Assembly (NCBI RefSeq): GCF_026151345.1
Contig: NZ_JAMQPR010000001.1
Location: 2,676,676-2,740,675 of the forward strand
Reading direction: 5' to 3'
Length of the DNA stretch: 64,000 nucleotides
From: Leptospira paudalimensis
Lineage (GTDB): Bacteria > Spirochaetota > Leptospiria > Leptospirales > Leptospiraceae
The translations under genes were made by a program, and so were the position numbers. The notes under the pieces were generated by a model. That model searched no databases. It was not told the DNA's origin and saw only the letters and a program-made list of their open reading frames with translations. Shown here one piece after another: positions 29,263 through 38,478 of this stretch (position 1 is the first letter of the stretch; every line of letters begins with the position of its first letter).

Positions 29263-30317
29263 TTTTTAAAGAAAATAGTATATCATCGCTAGTTTTACGA
29301 TCTGCTTTCTTTGGGCTTATCGCATTAACTGTTTTAATTGGTATTGTTGGTGTAAAATTTTTAGCAATCCCACTTCTCATATCAGGAATTCATTTTTATA
29401 TTTTCCATGGAGTTGTTGATTACTTTGAATCGAGAGGGATCCATCGAGCATTCACAATCATTATTATTTTTTCTATTTTGATTGCTGGAGCCTATTGGTT
29501 TTTAGCATTTTATTTGCCTAACTTGTTTGAAAAAGCACAACCAATTGTTTCGGAATGGTCTATCAAAATGGATGATCCAAACTTCCAGTTGCTTGATTTC
29601 ACAAAACTTCCAGTAGTTTCCAAAAATCCAGAACTATGGAAAAAAATTATCAATCCAGAAGAGATTGCAAAACTTGCCACAAATAACTTAGAAGAATTTT
29701 TAAGAGGAATTGTTGTGATGATTCCAACATTTATCAGCTGGATGATCATTATTCCTATCATCAGTTTCTTTTTGTTACTCGATGCAAACCTTATCTATAA
29801 AACAATGATTAGTTTTATTCCCAATCGATTTTTTGAAATGTTTCTGATGGTTTTTTATCGTATGAACCAACAGATCACTAGTTACTTGAAGAGTTTGGTG
29901 ATCCAATGTGGAATCATGGCAGTCGTTGCATCGATTGGATTTTATTTTGTGGGTGTGAAATTCTTTGTTCTGTTTGGAGTATTTTTAGGAGTTGCCAATT
30001 CGATTCCTTACTTAGGTCCGTTAGTTGGTGCCATCCCTCCCATCTTATTTGCCATTTTATTCCCAGAAATGTCACCTTCCATAGGTTCCATCGCATCAGT
30101 TGTCATAGTCGCTCAATTGGTAGACAATGCAATTGTACAACCTGTTGTGATTGCAAATGCCGTATCGTTACACCCACTTGCAATCCTCATAGGAATTGCA
30201 GTTGGTGGAAACTTTTTTGGAATTTTTGGGATGTTACTTGCTATCCCCGTTTTATCCATATTGAAAGTGACCATCGGCATTTTGTACCATGCTCTAAAGG
30301 AACACCAAATCATTTAA
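29259..30317 (+). CDS. AI-2E/PerM-type membrane transporter
   Basis: A 352-residue membrane protein with about seven to eight helices. The AI-2E family core is seen as 'FLGVANSIPYLGPLVGAIPP', then 'VVIVAQLVDNAIVQPVVIAN' and 'HPLAILIGIAVGGNFFGIFG' with 'MLLAIPVLSILKV' at the end. Members export small molecules or act as Na+/H+ antiporters; the name 'AI-2 exporter' is not a reliable substrate. The 4-bp overlap with the cyclic-nucleotide-binding gene implies a functional pair. A 51-bp gap separates it from the convergent EamA gene, with no clear terminator. Confidence 0.88.
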   Translation: MIFKENSISSLVLRSAFFGLIALTVLIGIVGVKFLAIPLLISGIHFYIFHGVVDYFESRGIHRAFTIIIIFSILIAGAYWFLAFYLPNLFEKAQPIVSEWSIKMDDPNFQLLDFTKLPVVSKNPELWKKIINPEEIAKLATNNLEEFLRGIVVMIPTFISWMIIIPIISFFLLLDANLIYKTMISFIPNRFFEMFLMVFYRMNQQITSYLKSLVIQCGIMAVVASIGFYFVGVKFFVLFGVFLGVANSIPYLGPLVGAIPPILFAILFPEMSPSIGSIASVVIVAQLVDNAIVQPVVIANAVSLHPLAILIGIAVGGNFFGIFGMLLAIPVLSILKVTIGILYHALKEHQII

Positions 30318-30368
30318 AATTTTTTCTTAAGAGACAAGAGAGGAAGGTACTTTGGTTTTATCCAAATA

Positions 30369-31283
30369 TCATTCCTCTCGTTTGTTCCACTTACCCATTT
30401 CTGAAAACAAAATCCCAAATAATGTGAGAAAAGAACCAATAGCACCAATTGTGCCGAGCCTTTCACCTAACACAAGATAAGCCAAGAAAAAAGAAAATAC
30501 TGGTTCCAAACTATAGAGTAATCCTGCCCTAGCCGGAGAAACCGCCTTTTGGTATCTTGTTTGGATTTGTGTTGTAAAGATCGTTGCAAAGACAGATGTA
30601 TAGATAATACCAATCCAGAATTTTAAATCAAATTGAACATTGATGGTTTGTTTTAAAAATATGGATTCGATCGGGAAAAGAAAACTAGAGACAACTGCGA
30701 TCAGTAAAATTTCAAATGATACTAAAATCTGAGATGGAATTTTTTTCGTGTAAATGTCGATGAGAATGATGTAGATTGCAAAAAAAAACGCTCCAATCAA
30801 AGTGAGCCCATCACCAAACCCAAATCCCAAGTTACCTTGGAACTCATCAAAGGATTTTCCATTTTGTGAAATACAAAACAATCCAATCACTACGATAACA
30901 ACTGCAATCCATGTTCGAAGTGATGGTAATTTTCGTTCGATGGCAATTTGTAGTAATGGTACAAATATCACATACGCACCTGTCATAAATCCTGATTGGG
31001 TAGCGGAAGTGTAAACAAGTCCAATGGTTTGAAATGCATACCCGAGTAAGGCCGAACAAGCGACAAAAAAAGCTGGGAGAATGTAATCCAATCGACGATT
31101 TGCTTTGGAAAATAAGGTTTTCCGATAGAGTAATAATGTGATGAAACCGGCGAGGGAAAATCGGACTGCTAAAAATAAAAAAGGAGGAACCGAATCAAGC
31201 GCAAGTTTGATGACCACAAACGTTCCACCCCAAAGAATGGCGGCAATCACCAAAAACAGTTCTGGAGTGAAGATCCTAGACAT
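30369..31283 (-). CDS. EamA/DMT-family transporter
   Basis: A ten-helix drug/metabolite transporter of 304 residues with the two EamA repeats: 'LFLVIAAILWGGTFVVIKLAL' at the start of the first (shown shortened as AAILWGGTFVVIK), and 'GFGFGDGLTLIGAFFFAIYI' and 'SLEPVFSFFLAYLVLGERLG' in the second. The LEPVFSxxxAxxxLGE motif near the end is the best family sign. The substrate is unknown; members export amino acids or metabolites. Clean ATG at 31283. A second EamA protein lies at 33171-34070 on the other strand, but they are not close in sequence. Confidence 0.88.
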   Translation of the reverse strand: MSRIFTPELFLVIAAILWGGTFVVIKLALDSVPPFLFLAVRFSLAGFITLLLYRKTLFSKANRRLDYILPAFFVACSALLGYAFQTIGLVYTSATQSGFMTGAYVIFVPLLQIAIERKLPSLRTWIAVVIVVIGLFCISQNGKSFDEFQGNLGFGFGDGLTLIGAFFFAIYIILIDIYTKKIPSQILVSFEILLIAVVSSFLFPIESIFLKQTINVQFDLKFWIGIIYTSVFATIFTTQIQTRYQKAVSPARAGLLYSLEPVFSFFLAYLVLGERLGTIGAIGSFLTLFGILFSEMGKWNKREE

Positions 31284-31326
31284 GTAAGGTCAATCTTTCC
31301 GGGGAAATACGGATAGCAAGGAAAAG

Positions 31327-32541
31327 ATGAATTGGAAATTTAAAATCAGAAAACCTCAGTTGGGAACTCCATTAACCTGGGAATTATACTTCCCACCAGG
31401 AACTTCCACTTGGGTGGGAGAAAAGGTAAAAGAAATTTTAGACCATGTCCCTCTGCCCAACCAAACAGAAGCAAATGTCCGTGTTTTTTCTGAAAAAATC
31501 AAAATTGAAAATGCAAACCCTCACCAAATCACGTATCTTTTATTCTATGGATATTTCATTCGAGACCTTCGTCTTGTGATCGCAAGGACCAATGATTGGG
31601 ACATGTCGTCAGACAAACGAGAAGACGAATGGGATCGCATCCTAACAGAAGCAGTTAACATCGCAAAACCGTTGTTTACTGACACAGAAACCAAATTTTA
31701 TGAAATCAAAGAAAACTTACACATCAGTTTTTTTGAGGAAGAGGTTACAGTCACTCTATCGGTGTTAGGGGAACCAGGTTACAAAAGAGGAATCAAGGCA
31801 AATTTTCCAACAAGTGCACCCATTCCAGAAGACTTAGCTCACATTCTGACAGAACAATGTTTCCAAATTTTTTCCATCCCAAAAGAAAGTGTAAAACTTG
31901 TTTACATTCCGTTCGCAGGAACGATGACATTTGCCACCGAATGGCGATTAGCTGAAGAAAAAACTCCCTTTTTAAATCTCCCTAGAGATTTGGTATGGAA
32001 AAAATTGAATTTATTCCCTACAAAATCCTGGGAACATTTCCTTAAAAAACGAGATTCCTTAAATACGAATCTAAATCTCACTCCAGTGGTCATCCAAGAT
32101 ACTGACCCAGCCCTTGAACCGTATTGGAATAAGGAAATGGAGCATTGGAGGAAATGGATCCATGTTGAAACCATTGACCATACTATTTCCGACTTCTTAA
32201 AAACTTTTCCGGTTTTTCCAGAAGGGAAAGAATTTTCTACTCATTATTTTTTACCTTTGAACCCACCATATGGGTATCGAAAAAATGAAAGGATTGGTCC
32301 AGACGAAAAGTTATATTCAAAAATTGGAAAACGACTTGGAGAACTTTCCCAAGTATTACAAAACGAAAATCCACTCATTGGTTATATCCTATGTCCAACG
32401 GAAGAGAAGTGGAGTGAATGTATGAAAGACTTAAGGACATTTGCAAAAAAAACCATCCATGTAACCCACGGAGGTATCGATTTGCGCGTGTTATTCTTTC
32501 ATTCGGAGGGAAAATCTGAAAGACGTTCAAATAGAATCTAG
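31327..32541 (+). CDS. RlmL-like THUMP/UPF0020 RNA methyltransferase, diverged SAM motif
   Basis: A 404-residue protein. I read it as an RNA N2-guanosine methyltransferase of the RlmL type: an N-terminal THUMP-like part, then '[20 protein letters not shown]' as the linker, '[14 protein letters not shown]' where active members have GSGT, '[10 protein letters not shown]' as motif II, and [16 protein letters not shown] as the catalytic NPPY motif. Motif I is degenerate (GTMT for GSGT), while NPPY is intact. Start ATG with AAGGA upstream. Its last 26 bp would overlap ung, if ung begins at 32516. The methyltransferase assignment rests on motif order, not on overall similarity. Confidence 0.6.
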   Translation: MNWKFKIRKPQLGTPLTWELYFPPGTSTWVGEKVKEILDHVPLPNQTEANVRVFSEKIKIENANPHQITYLLFYGYFIRDLRLVIARTNDWDMSSDKREDEWDRILTEAVNIAKPLFTDTETKFYEIKENLHISFFEEEVTVTLSVLGEPGYKRGIKANFPTSAPIPEDLAHILTEQCFQIFSIPKESVKLVYIPFAGTMTFATEWRLAEEKTPFLNLPRDLVWKKLNLFPTKSWEHFLKKRDSLNTNLNLTPVVIQDTDPALEPYWNKEMEHWRKWIHVETIDHTISDFLKTFPVFPEGKEFSTHYFLPLNPPYGYRKNERIGPDEKLYSKIGKRLGELSQVLQNENPLIGYILCPTEEKWSECMKDLRTFAKKTIHVTHGGIDLRVLFFHSEGKSERRSNRI

Positions 32542-33181
32542 TTGGAAAAAGGTTTTACAGGCAGAATTTGACAAACCTTATTTTACGAATTTACGTGAAT
32601 GGGTAAGAGATGAATACAAAACCAAAATCGTCTACCCTCCTGCAAAATATATATTCAATGCATTTGATTTATGCCCTTTTGATCAGGTAAAAGTGGTAAT
32701 CATCGGCCAAGACCCTTACCATGGACCAGGACAAGCTCATGGACTTTGTTTTTCTGTATTGGATGGTGTTCCGTTTCCTCCTTCTCTCCAAAATATCTTC
32801 AAAGAAATCCAAGATGATGTCAAAAAACCAATCCCAAAATCTGGTGATTTAACTTACCTTGCCAAACAAGGAGTGTTTTTACTGAATGCAACACTCACTG
32901 TCGAAAAAGACAAAGCAGGTTCCCACCAAAACAAAGGTTGGGAAGAATTTACTGATGCAGTGATCCGTATCTTAGCAAACCAAAAATCAAATTTGGTATT
33001 TTTATTATGGGGATCTTTTGCACAAAAAAAGGAAATCCTAATACCACCAAACAAACACTTGGTGCTAAAATCAGCGCACCCTTCTCCACTCTCTGCCTAC
33101 CGAGGTTTTTTAGGAAACCGTCATTTTTCTAAAACGAATGAATACTTAAAATCAATAGGAAAAGAAACCATTGACTGGTAA
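32516..33181 (+). CDS. ung: Uracil-DNA glycosylase, apparent CTG start
   Basis: Family 1 UDG of about 221 residues, removing uracil from DNA. The catalytic [13 protein letters not shown] (Asp, water activation), '[20 protein letters not shown]', and [11 protein letters not shown] (catalytic His and the Leu finger) are all present. The N-terminal part '[16 protein letters not shown]' and '[12 protein letters not shown]' matches the family, so the gene must begin near 32516. But the frame, open from the stop at 32462, has no ATG, GTG or TTG until 32693, inside the conserved core. A GGAGGG at 32505-32510 stands five bases before the CTG at 32516. I take that as the start. Confidence 0.85.
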   Translation: MKDVQIESSWKKVLQAEFDKPYFTNLREWVRDEYKTKIVYPPAKYIFNAFDLCPFDQVKVVIIGQDPYHGPGQAHGLCFSVLDGVPFPPSLQNIFKEIQDDVKKPIPKSGDLTYLAKQGVFLLNATLTVEKDKAGSHQNKGWEEFTDAVIRILANQKSNLVFLLWGSFAQKKEILIPPNKHLVLKSAHPSPLSAYRGFLGNRHFSKTNEYLKSIGKETIDW

Positions 33182-34070
33182 TGAAAAAAAGGGATATTTT
33201 TTTGTTTTTTTAACCGGAGTATTCTTCGCATTTGAAGTGATCGGTTTCAAAGAAGTTTTTCGGAGATATAGTTTATCGCCTGAAATGGCTGCGTTATTTG
33301 GAGTTGGATTTGCCTTTTTGGTTGTCAGTCCTTATTTTCTGACTTCAGCACAGCGCCGAAAAAAAGTAATGTTAACGATCAAACGAGATGGGAAAATTTT
33401 ACTCATTGGAACTTTATCCAATGCCATGGGAATTATCTTGTACTATTATGCTTTAAAACAAACCGACTTAGGTCCCGCTGCAATTCTCATCAAAACAACT
33501 GTATTGTATAATGTTTTACTTGGTGTTGTGTTCCTTGGAGAGAATCTAAAATATAGAGAAACCTTTGGGATCATTATCTCTATGTTTGGAATTTATTTCA
33601 TCTCTACCTTAGATGGTCAAATCCATTGGATCGCTGCAATTTGTATACTCGTCAGTGCTTTTTTGTTTGCGATCCAAAGTTATCTAATTAAAAAATACAT
33701 CCCGGAAATCTTAGGTTTAGAATATGCCTACTTACGTTTAATTCTGTTATGTGTATTTTTCTTTTTTTATTCACTTGGTGTCGGATCTTTTTTAGTACCT
33801 AAGTTTTCAGTTGTATTAACACTTGGAGTCTGTTCATTACTCGGTTACTTTTTAGGAAGAGCTTTTTACTTTGAAGCACATAATTATCTTCCCATTAGTA
33901 AACTGAATGCCACTCTTCTCATTGAACCAATTTTTTTAATGTTTGTTGGCATATTGTTTATGAACGAACCCATCGACATACAAAAACTAGGTGGTGGTGC
34001 CCTCATTTTACTCGGACTGTATTTAATTGTATTCCACAAACGGAAGGTCAAACAGAATGAAACAAACTAA
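33171..34070 (+). CDS. EamA/DMT-family transporter
   Basis: A ten-helix EamA protein of 299 residues: '[20 protein letters not shown]' at the start, '[20 protein letters not shown]' in the first repeat and '[20 protein letters not shown]' then '[20 protein letters not shown]' in the second. The start is a TTG overlapping the ung stop by 11 bp, with AGGAA upstream; the ATG at 33181 is out of frame. It probably exports a metabolite; the substrate is unknown. It overlaps the pterin dehydratase gene by 14 bp, so ung, this gene and phhB-like form one unit. Confidence 0.87.
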   Translation: MTGNEKKGYFFVFLTGVFFAFEVIGFKEVFRRYSLSPEMAALFGVGFAFLVVSPYFLTSAQRRKKVMLTIKRDGKILLIGTLSNAMGIILYYYALKQTDLGPAAILIKTTVLYNVLLGVVFLGENLKYRETFGIIISMFGIYFISTLDGQIHWIAAICILVSAFLFAIQSYLIKKYIPEILGLEYAYLRLILLCVFFFFYSLGVGSFLVPKFSVVLTLGVCSLLGYFLGRAFYFEAHNYLPISKLNATLLIEPIFLMFVGILFMNEPIDIQKLGGGALILLGLYLIVFHKRKVKQNETN

Positions 34071-34368
34071 TCAAATTTTGAATGAAGAATCAATTTTAAC
34101 ATTCTTAAAGGCCTTTCCACAATGGAACTATACAAAGGAAAAAACACTTGGTTATCTTAGTTTTGAACATTCCTTTGTTTCTTTTAAAAGTGCATTTTTG
34201 TTTTTAACAAAACTAGCATTTGTATCGGAATCGTTAGACCACCATGCAGAAATATGGAATGTTTATAATAAAGTTCGACTCAAATTATATACACATGAAT
34301 CAAATGCGATCACTTCCAAAGATTTGGAGTTCATTCAAATGTTAATGGAAAATACAAACGAGTTTTGA
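34057..34368 (+). CDS. Pterin-4a-carbinolamine dehydratase
   Basis: A small protein of 103 residues of the PCD/DCoH family, with the characteristic 'VSESLDHHAEIWNVYNKVRL' (catalytic His-His) and 'KLYTHESNAITSKDLEFI'. It recycles tetrahydrobiopterin, or acts in molybdopterin-related chemistry in bacteria that lack hydroxylases. I start at the ATG at 34057, after GGAAGG; the longer frame begins inside the upstream gene. No aromatic amino acid hydroxylase is in the window. A strong hairpin terminator follows the stop. Confidence 0.88.
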   Translation: MKQTNQILNEESILTFLKAFPQWNYTKEKTLGYLSFEHSFVSFKSAFLFLTKLAFVSESLDHHAEIWNVYNKVRLKLYTHESNAITSKDLEFIQMLMENTNEF

Positions 34369-34392
34369 TAAAAAGCAGATGAGTTTGTGGAC

Positions 34393-34429
34393 AAAAAAAA
34401 CCGGAGTTGGAATCCAACACCGGTTTTTT
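34393..34429. terminator. Bidirectional terminator between the pterin dehydratase gene and ompL1
   Basis: A 10-bp stem with one A-A mismatch, ccggagttgg (34401-34410) and ccaacaccgg (34414-34423), with a 3-nt loop. Six Ts follow on the plus strand and eight As precede it, so it should stop transcription of both convergent genes. Confidence 0.88.
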
Positions 34430-34450
34430 CCTTTAACAGCGATTAACTGA

Positions 34451-35353
34451 TTAAATTTCGATTTTGTAACCTACGCGGTAAGTTTGTCCACCGATTACCA
34501 CTGGGTATGCTACCCAAGGTGCAAGAGCAGAAGCTCCTCCAACCGATGCAACTCCACCAACGCCCATTCCTGCAGAAAGGATAGTTTCCAATTCGAAGAA
34601 AAGGTGACCTTTGTCAGTTACTTTTGTTTGAGCACCAACAAGCCAGTTTAAACCAAAACCGTGTGCACCAAAACGTACGTTTTCTTTGTTGATTCCAGGG
34701 TTTGGAGCATCACCAAGAAGTGATCCACCAGGTCCTAAAATTCCAGGAGCGAAAGTTTGAAGTCCTGGGTTATTGATTGTTCCAGAAACTCCCCACCATC
34801 CGTGGAAGTAGTTTACCCCTGCTCCAACGTAAACAGCAGTGTCATTTGCAGCATTGTATAATTTGATACCTAAGTATGTTGGAACTGTCCAAGCAGTGTA
34901 TTGCCACTCTTGGTCTAACCATTTGTATCCCATAACTGTGGAAGATGTTTCACCACCAGAGATTTTAGTAGTATAGTTAACGTTGATTCTCCAGAAAAGG
35001 CTAGGAACTCCGAAGACTCCTTCTTTTTCGTAACCTACGTTTACGTTACCACCAACCATAGCTCCGCTAGTTTTTGCACCAACAGCACCACCAGTTGTTC
35101 GTTTCAAACTGATAAGAGTGTTTTCAGCGTAAATAGCTTTTTGAAGTGAACCAGTTGGAGCACCAGTTCCGCTCAATTGTGGGTTTCTAGAATCTAGACC
35201 ATCTTTTGTAATGGTTCCGCCGAGTTGTGCAAGGTCAAATTGCATACCAAGACCGACCATAAAATAAGAACGAGGACCAGATTGTGCGCTAAGGCTGCCA
35301 GCCAAGCACATAAGTAAGAACCCCATCATTCCAAAGCGTAGAGATTTCAGCAT
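34451..35353 (-). CDS. ompL1: OmpL1-like outer-membrane porin
   Basis: A 300-residue protein with a signal peptide (MLKSLRFGMMGFLLMCLAGS, cleavage after SAQ). It matches the leptospiral porin OmpL1 along its length: 'LGGTITKDGLDSRN', 'LKRTTGGAVGAKTSGAMVGG', 'YTTKISGGETSS', 'AVYVGAGVNYFHGWWG', 'GHLFFELETILSAGMG' and 'GGASALAPWVAYPVVIGGQT'. OmpL1 forms a pore in the outer membrane of Leptospira. The two largest surface loops differ, as expected between species. The ATG has AAGGAG 11 bases upstream, and a good promoter lies 100 bp further (35450-35478). The bidirectional terminator closes it. Confidence 0.92.
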   Translation of the reverse strand: MLKSLRFGMMGFLLMCLAGSLSAQSGPRSYFMVGLGMQFDLAQLGGTITKDGLDSRNPQLSGTGAPTGSLQKAIYAENTLISLKRTTGGAVGAKTSGAMVGGNVNVGYEKEGVFGVPSLFWRINVNYTTKISGGETSSTVMGYKWLDQEWQYTAWTVPTYLGIKLYNAANDTAVYVGAGVNYFHGWWGVSGTINNPGLQTFAPGILGPGGSLLGDAPNPGINKENVRFGAHGFGLNWLVGAQTKVTDKGHLFFELETILSAGMGVGGVASVGGASALAPWVAYPVVIGGQTYRVGYKIEI

Positions 35354-35449
35354 TTGATGATTACTCCTTAGTGAGTGTTTCCTGAATTTTTTTCATTCCT
35401 GCGGACAAACGAATACTGTGAGCAGTCGTTCATACCGACAATTGCAATG

Positions 35450-35478
35450 AAACTAGTGCTTCTCATAAGATTTGTCAA
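35450..35478 (-). promoter_or_regulatory. Probable sigma-70 promoter of ompL1
   Basis: On the minus strand, a perfect TTGACA (35473-35478) and TAGTTT (35450-35455) are 17 bp apart. This leaves a 5' untranslated region of roughly 90 bases, including AAGGAG. The same 170-bp gap must also hold the promoter of the divergent gene at 35528. Confidence 0.55.
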
Positions 35479-35527
35479 ATAAAATTGTTAAATCTTCACG
35501 AAAATTGTGTTAAATGTGGAATTTCGA

Positions 35528-36097
35528 ATGAGTCTAACCCGGTCTAAACAACTTTTCCTTATTTGCAGATTCCTTTGGCTTTTTGTTCTTTTTTCTACCA
35601 ACCTTACCGCCAAAGAAAGAAAGATCATACGTTTTTCAGGCGAATTGTTGAGTTGGGAATCAGAAGGAGAGAACTCACATTTTGTCTTTTTAGATTCTAC
35701 TAATTTACGTGAACGAACCATCCATTGTGATCCAGATACCATGTCCCTTAGTTTTGGTAAGAAACAAAAAGGGAACCTTCACGTAGAAGGGAAAGCGACA
35801 CAAAGCACACCCACTTCCGATACGTGGCTCTGTGTGGGAAAACCACACGTATTCCAAAAGTACCAAGTGTCTTCTCCGAGCCGTACCTCCCAAACTAAAA
35901 CCGTCCAAGGCCAAGTGGTAGAGGCAGATCCAACAACAGGTCAAATTGTCTATCTCGTCAGAGGAAGGAGGTTTTACCTCACAATTAGTCCTACAGAAGC
36001 ACAAGAAATGGCAGATGCCCTTTCCCAAATGCAAGCCGTCTCCATCGATGGGGAATACCGTTATGACAGGATCAAACGTTATTATGTAAAAGATTGA
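35528..36097 (+). CDS. Exported protein of unknown function
   Basis: A 189-residue protein with an N-terminal signal peptide, 'SKQLFLICRFLWLFVLFSTN', cleaved about after LTA. I start at the ATG at 35528. The mature part has two similar stretches that read as a repeated beta-domain: 'IIRFSGELLSWESEGENSHF' and 'VQGQVVEADPTTGQIVYLVR'. A basic tail (YRYDRIKRYYVKD) ends it. Such tandem small beta domains suggest an OB-like or periplasmic binding role, but I recognise no family. It is divergent from ompL1 and 46 bp before carA. Confidence 0.75.
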   Translation: MSLTRSKQLFLICRFLWLFVLFSTNLTAKERKIIRFSGELLSWESEGENSHFVFLDSTNLRERTIHCDPDTMSLSFGKKQKGNLHVEGKATQSTPTSDTWLCVGKPHVFQKYQVSSPSRTSQTKTVQGQVVEADPTTGQIVYLVRGRRFYLTISPTEAQEMADALSQMQAVSIDGEYRYDRIKRYYVKD

Positions 36098-36143
36098 TGA
36101 ATTTTTGTTCGCAAGCCTGGCATGATTCTTTGGAATGGATTTG

Positions 36144-37229
36144 ATGCAGGCTTTTTTGGTTTTAGCAAACGGAACGGTCATGAAAGGCCGATCCTTCGGT
36201 GCAAATAAGAATTCGATCGGCGAGGTAGTCTTTAATACCTCTATGGCGGGCTATCAGGAAATTTTAACTGACCCTTCCTACAAAGGTCAACTTGTCACAC
36301 TTACCTACCCTATGATTGGGAACTACGGAATTAATCCAGATGATATGGAATCAGATCGAATCCAATCCTCTGGTCTCATTGTCAAAGAGTATGTCAAACG
36401 TCCTTCCAATTTCCAATCCAAAGAAACACTCAGTGATTTTTTAATCCGATTTGGAGTGCCTGCTATCGAAGGGATTGACACTCGCAAACTAACACGTATT
36501 ATTCGAAATTCTGGTGCCATGAATTGTGGTATTTTTATCAGTGAGACGTATGAAGATTCTTTTTTAGAAGCTGTCAAAAATGCTCCTAGTATGGAAGGCC
36601 AAGACCTTGCACAGGTAGTCACATGTGAAAAACCATATGTTTTTGGAGCCCATTCTCCAAGCAAATTCAAACTAGCTGTATATGATTTTGGAATCAAACG
36701 TAACATCTTACGTTTACTCGATTCTGCTGGGTTTAATGTACATGTATTCCCTGCCAAAACAAATGCAGAAGATTTATTAAAGGAAGGATTTGATGCTTTC
36801 TTTTTATCCAATGGCCCTGGGGATCCTGCCCCATTAAACTATGCAATTCAATCGGCAAAAACAATTATGGATGCAAAAAAACCATTGTTTGGAATCTGCC
36901 TTGGACACCAAATCATAGGCCTTGCGCTTGGGAAAAAGACCTCCAAACTCAAGTTTGGTCACAGAGGTGGAAACCACCCTGTGCGAAATGAAGAAACAGG
37001 AAAAATTGAAATCACTTCACAAAACCATGGCTTTCATGTGTTAGGTGAATCTTCAGCTGATATGCCAATTACGCGGATTAATCTTTTCGACAATACAGTT
37101 GCAGGTCTAAAAACCAAAGGTTTACCTGTGATGGCGGTGCAGTACCACCCAGAAGCTTGTCCAGGTCCCCATGATTCAGCCTATCATTTCCAAGAATTTT
37201 ATACTATGGTAGAATCCTCAAAATCCTAA
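36144..37229 (+). CDS. carA: Carbamoyl-phosphate synthase small subunit
   Basis: CarA of 361 residues, the glutaminase that feeds ammonia to CarB for arginine and pyrimidine synthesis. The N-terminal domain begins [17 protein letters not shown]; the class I amidotransferase half has [15 protein letters not shown] (nucleophile Cys) and [14 protein letters not shown] (catalytic His-x-Glu). An in-frame ATG at 36135 is possible, but the GGA at 36132 is too close to serve it and is well spaced for 36144. carB is not in the window, so the subunits may be encoded apart or just beyond this segment. Confidence 0.95.
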   Translation: MQAFLVLANGTVMKGRSFGANKNSIGEVVFNTSMAGYQEILTDPSYKGQLVTLTYPMIGNYGINPDDMESDRIQSSGLIVKEYVKRPSNFQSKETLSDFLIRFGVPAIEGIDTRKLTRIIRNSGAMNCGIFISETYEDSFLEAVKNAPSMEGQDLAQVVTCEKPYVFGAHSPSKFKLAVYDFGIKRNILRLLDSAGFNVHVFPAKTNAEDLLKEGFDAFFLSNGPGDPAPLNYAIQSAKTIMDAKKPLFGICLGHQIIGLALGKKTSKLKFGHRGGNHPVRNEETGKIEITSQNHGFHVLGESSADMPITRINLFDNTVAGLKTKGLPVMAVQYHPEACPGPHDSAYHFQEFYTMVESSKS

Positions 37230-37253
37230 ACTTTGGTAAATTGAGGGGGCACT

Positions 37254-37439
37254 ATGTCATACAAAGAAGATAAAAATTTCTGGGGGATTCCTTACGGAAC
37301 TGAAATCTCTGCGGAAGCGTTCGTAAAAGATATTTGGGATCCAAGCACAGAAGAAATTCTCACACCAAAACAATTCCTTGGAATTGGTTGGGGGATCAAC
37401 TTACATGCCCTTGGCAGACGAGTTGGTGTGATCAAGTAA
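37254..37439 (+). CDS. Small DUF5808-like protein
   Basis: A 61-residue protein with 'NFWGIPYGTEISAEAF', 'DPSTEEILTPKQFLGIGWGI' and 'NLHALGRRVGVIK'. The FWGIPY...GxGWxxNL pattern fits the DUF5808 type of short proteins. It has a very strong Shine-Dalgarno (GAGGGGG five bases before the ATG), which supports translation. Its last 39 bp overlap the convergent DUF1574-like gene. It follows carA by 24 bp and could share its transcript. Function is unknown. Confidence 0.8.
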   Translation: MSYKEDKNFWGIPYGTEISAEAFVKDIWDPSTEEILTPKQFLGIGWGINLHALGRRVGVIK

Positions 37440-38444
37440 GGTATTTTTTAACAAGTTTCCAAAAGCATCTCTCCCTTTTTGGTTGAGGTGCGTTAAATCC
37501 GCAAAATATCCAAAGTCTTTTAAAAAACTAGATCTAAAATCATAAACAACCCTTTGATTTTTGAAGTGAGTTTTTTCCATCCAATCAAATAATGAATCCG
37601 TAAATCCATTTGCATTCTTAGTTGCCAAATCCATTTCCATTTGAGGCGAAAAAGGAATTCTAAGTATAACAACTTCTAACTTTTGTTTTTCCCATTCTTG
37701 TATTGTTTGGACCCACAACTGAATTGATAACTCTCTTTTCCCAGCAAGGATTGTTGTATCCAAATTTGGGAACTTGTCACCTTCCTTTAAAGTTGGATCA
37801 TCATTTATTGATTTCCATATCCAAGCTCCACTTTTGAGTCTCATACTATTTTGAATCGCATCAAACTCTAACCTTCTCCTTTTTAAATCTTCTTTCACAA
37901 TCGGATCATAAAAGATACGATTTGTATTGGAACTGAGTCCAAAATAGGGAAACATTTGGATCACAAACTTCCAACTTAGATCTGCTAGGTTGCTAAAATA
38001 TGCCTTCCTTAGTAAGGGTTCTGTTATATGATGAAATTCAAAACCACCAAAAGAATAATACAATTGTTTGTGTGCATCTGTGATCGAGTTTTTACTTGTA
38101 TTGAGAGGAGAGATGTTAACGTATACTTTTCTTAGATTGGGAAGTTTACTAGTTATGCTAAGAGTATCGGACAAAATGCCCTCTGGTTGTTGGCTTGGTT
38201 TTGGTAGGAATAAAACTTCGTCCAAAGAAACAGATTCAATCTCTGCAATCGTTTCTGGTAAAATCCCACTGACTATCTGACTATCACCTAAAACTAAGAT
38301 TTTTGCTTTTGGATTCCAGTTTCGATCTTTTGCGAAATACCAGTAGATGGAAGTTGTATCACAATACGGAACTAAATACTTCCATGTAAAATGCATCAGT
38401 AATGAAATAACAAATAAGAGAAGGATTAAAAATCGAAGTTTCAT
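37401..38444 (-). CDS. DUF1574-like SGNH-fold protein
   Basis: A 347-residue protein with one N-terminal membrane anchor (FLILLLFVISLLMHFTW) followed by a periplasmic domain. 'KILVLGDSQIVSGILPETI' is an SGNH block I (nucleophile Ser), 'KVYVNISPLNTS' may be the Asn block, and the C-terminal 'YFADLTHLNQKGRDAFGNLL' supplies the Asp-x-x-His. Leptospiral DUF1574 proteins look like this. Directly upstream is an MBOAT acyltransferase: such pairs in other bacteria move acetyl groups from the membrane enzyme to a surface polysaccharide. So an O-acetylation role in the envelope is likely. Confidence 0.8.
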   Translation of the reverse strand: MKLRFLILLLFVISLLMHFTWKYLVPYCDTTSIYWYFAKDRNWNPKAKILVLGDSQIVSGILPETIAEIESVSLDEVLFLPKPSQQPEGILSDTLSITSKLPNLRKVYVNISPLNTSKNSITDAHKQLYYSFGGFEFHHITEPLLRKAYFSNLADLSWKFVIQMFPYFGLSSNTNRIFYDPIVKEDLKRRRLEFDAIQNSMRLKSGAWIWKSINDDPTLKEGDKFPNLDTTILAGKRELSIQLWVQTIQEWEKQKLEVVILRIPFSPQMEMDLATKNANGFTDSLFDWMEKTHFKNQRVVYDFRSSFLKDFGYFADLTHLNQKGRDAFGNLLKNTLLDHTNSSAKGM

Positions 38445-38478
38445 TGGTTAAATTTCTAAAGAATGTGATACTGTCCGT

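Noticed and set aside
29906..30427. Cys/His-rich ORF of 173 codons
   Set aside because: A frame-shifted shadow of the AI-2E-type transporter; the Cys and His codons arise from its Val/Ile codons.
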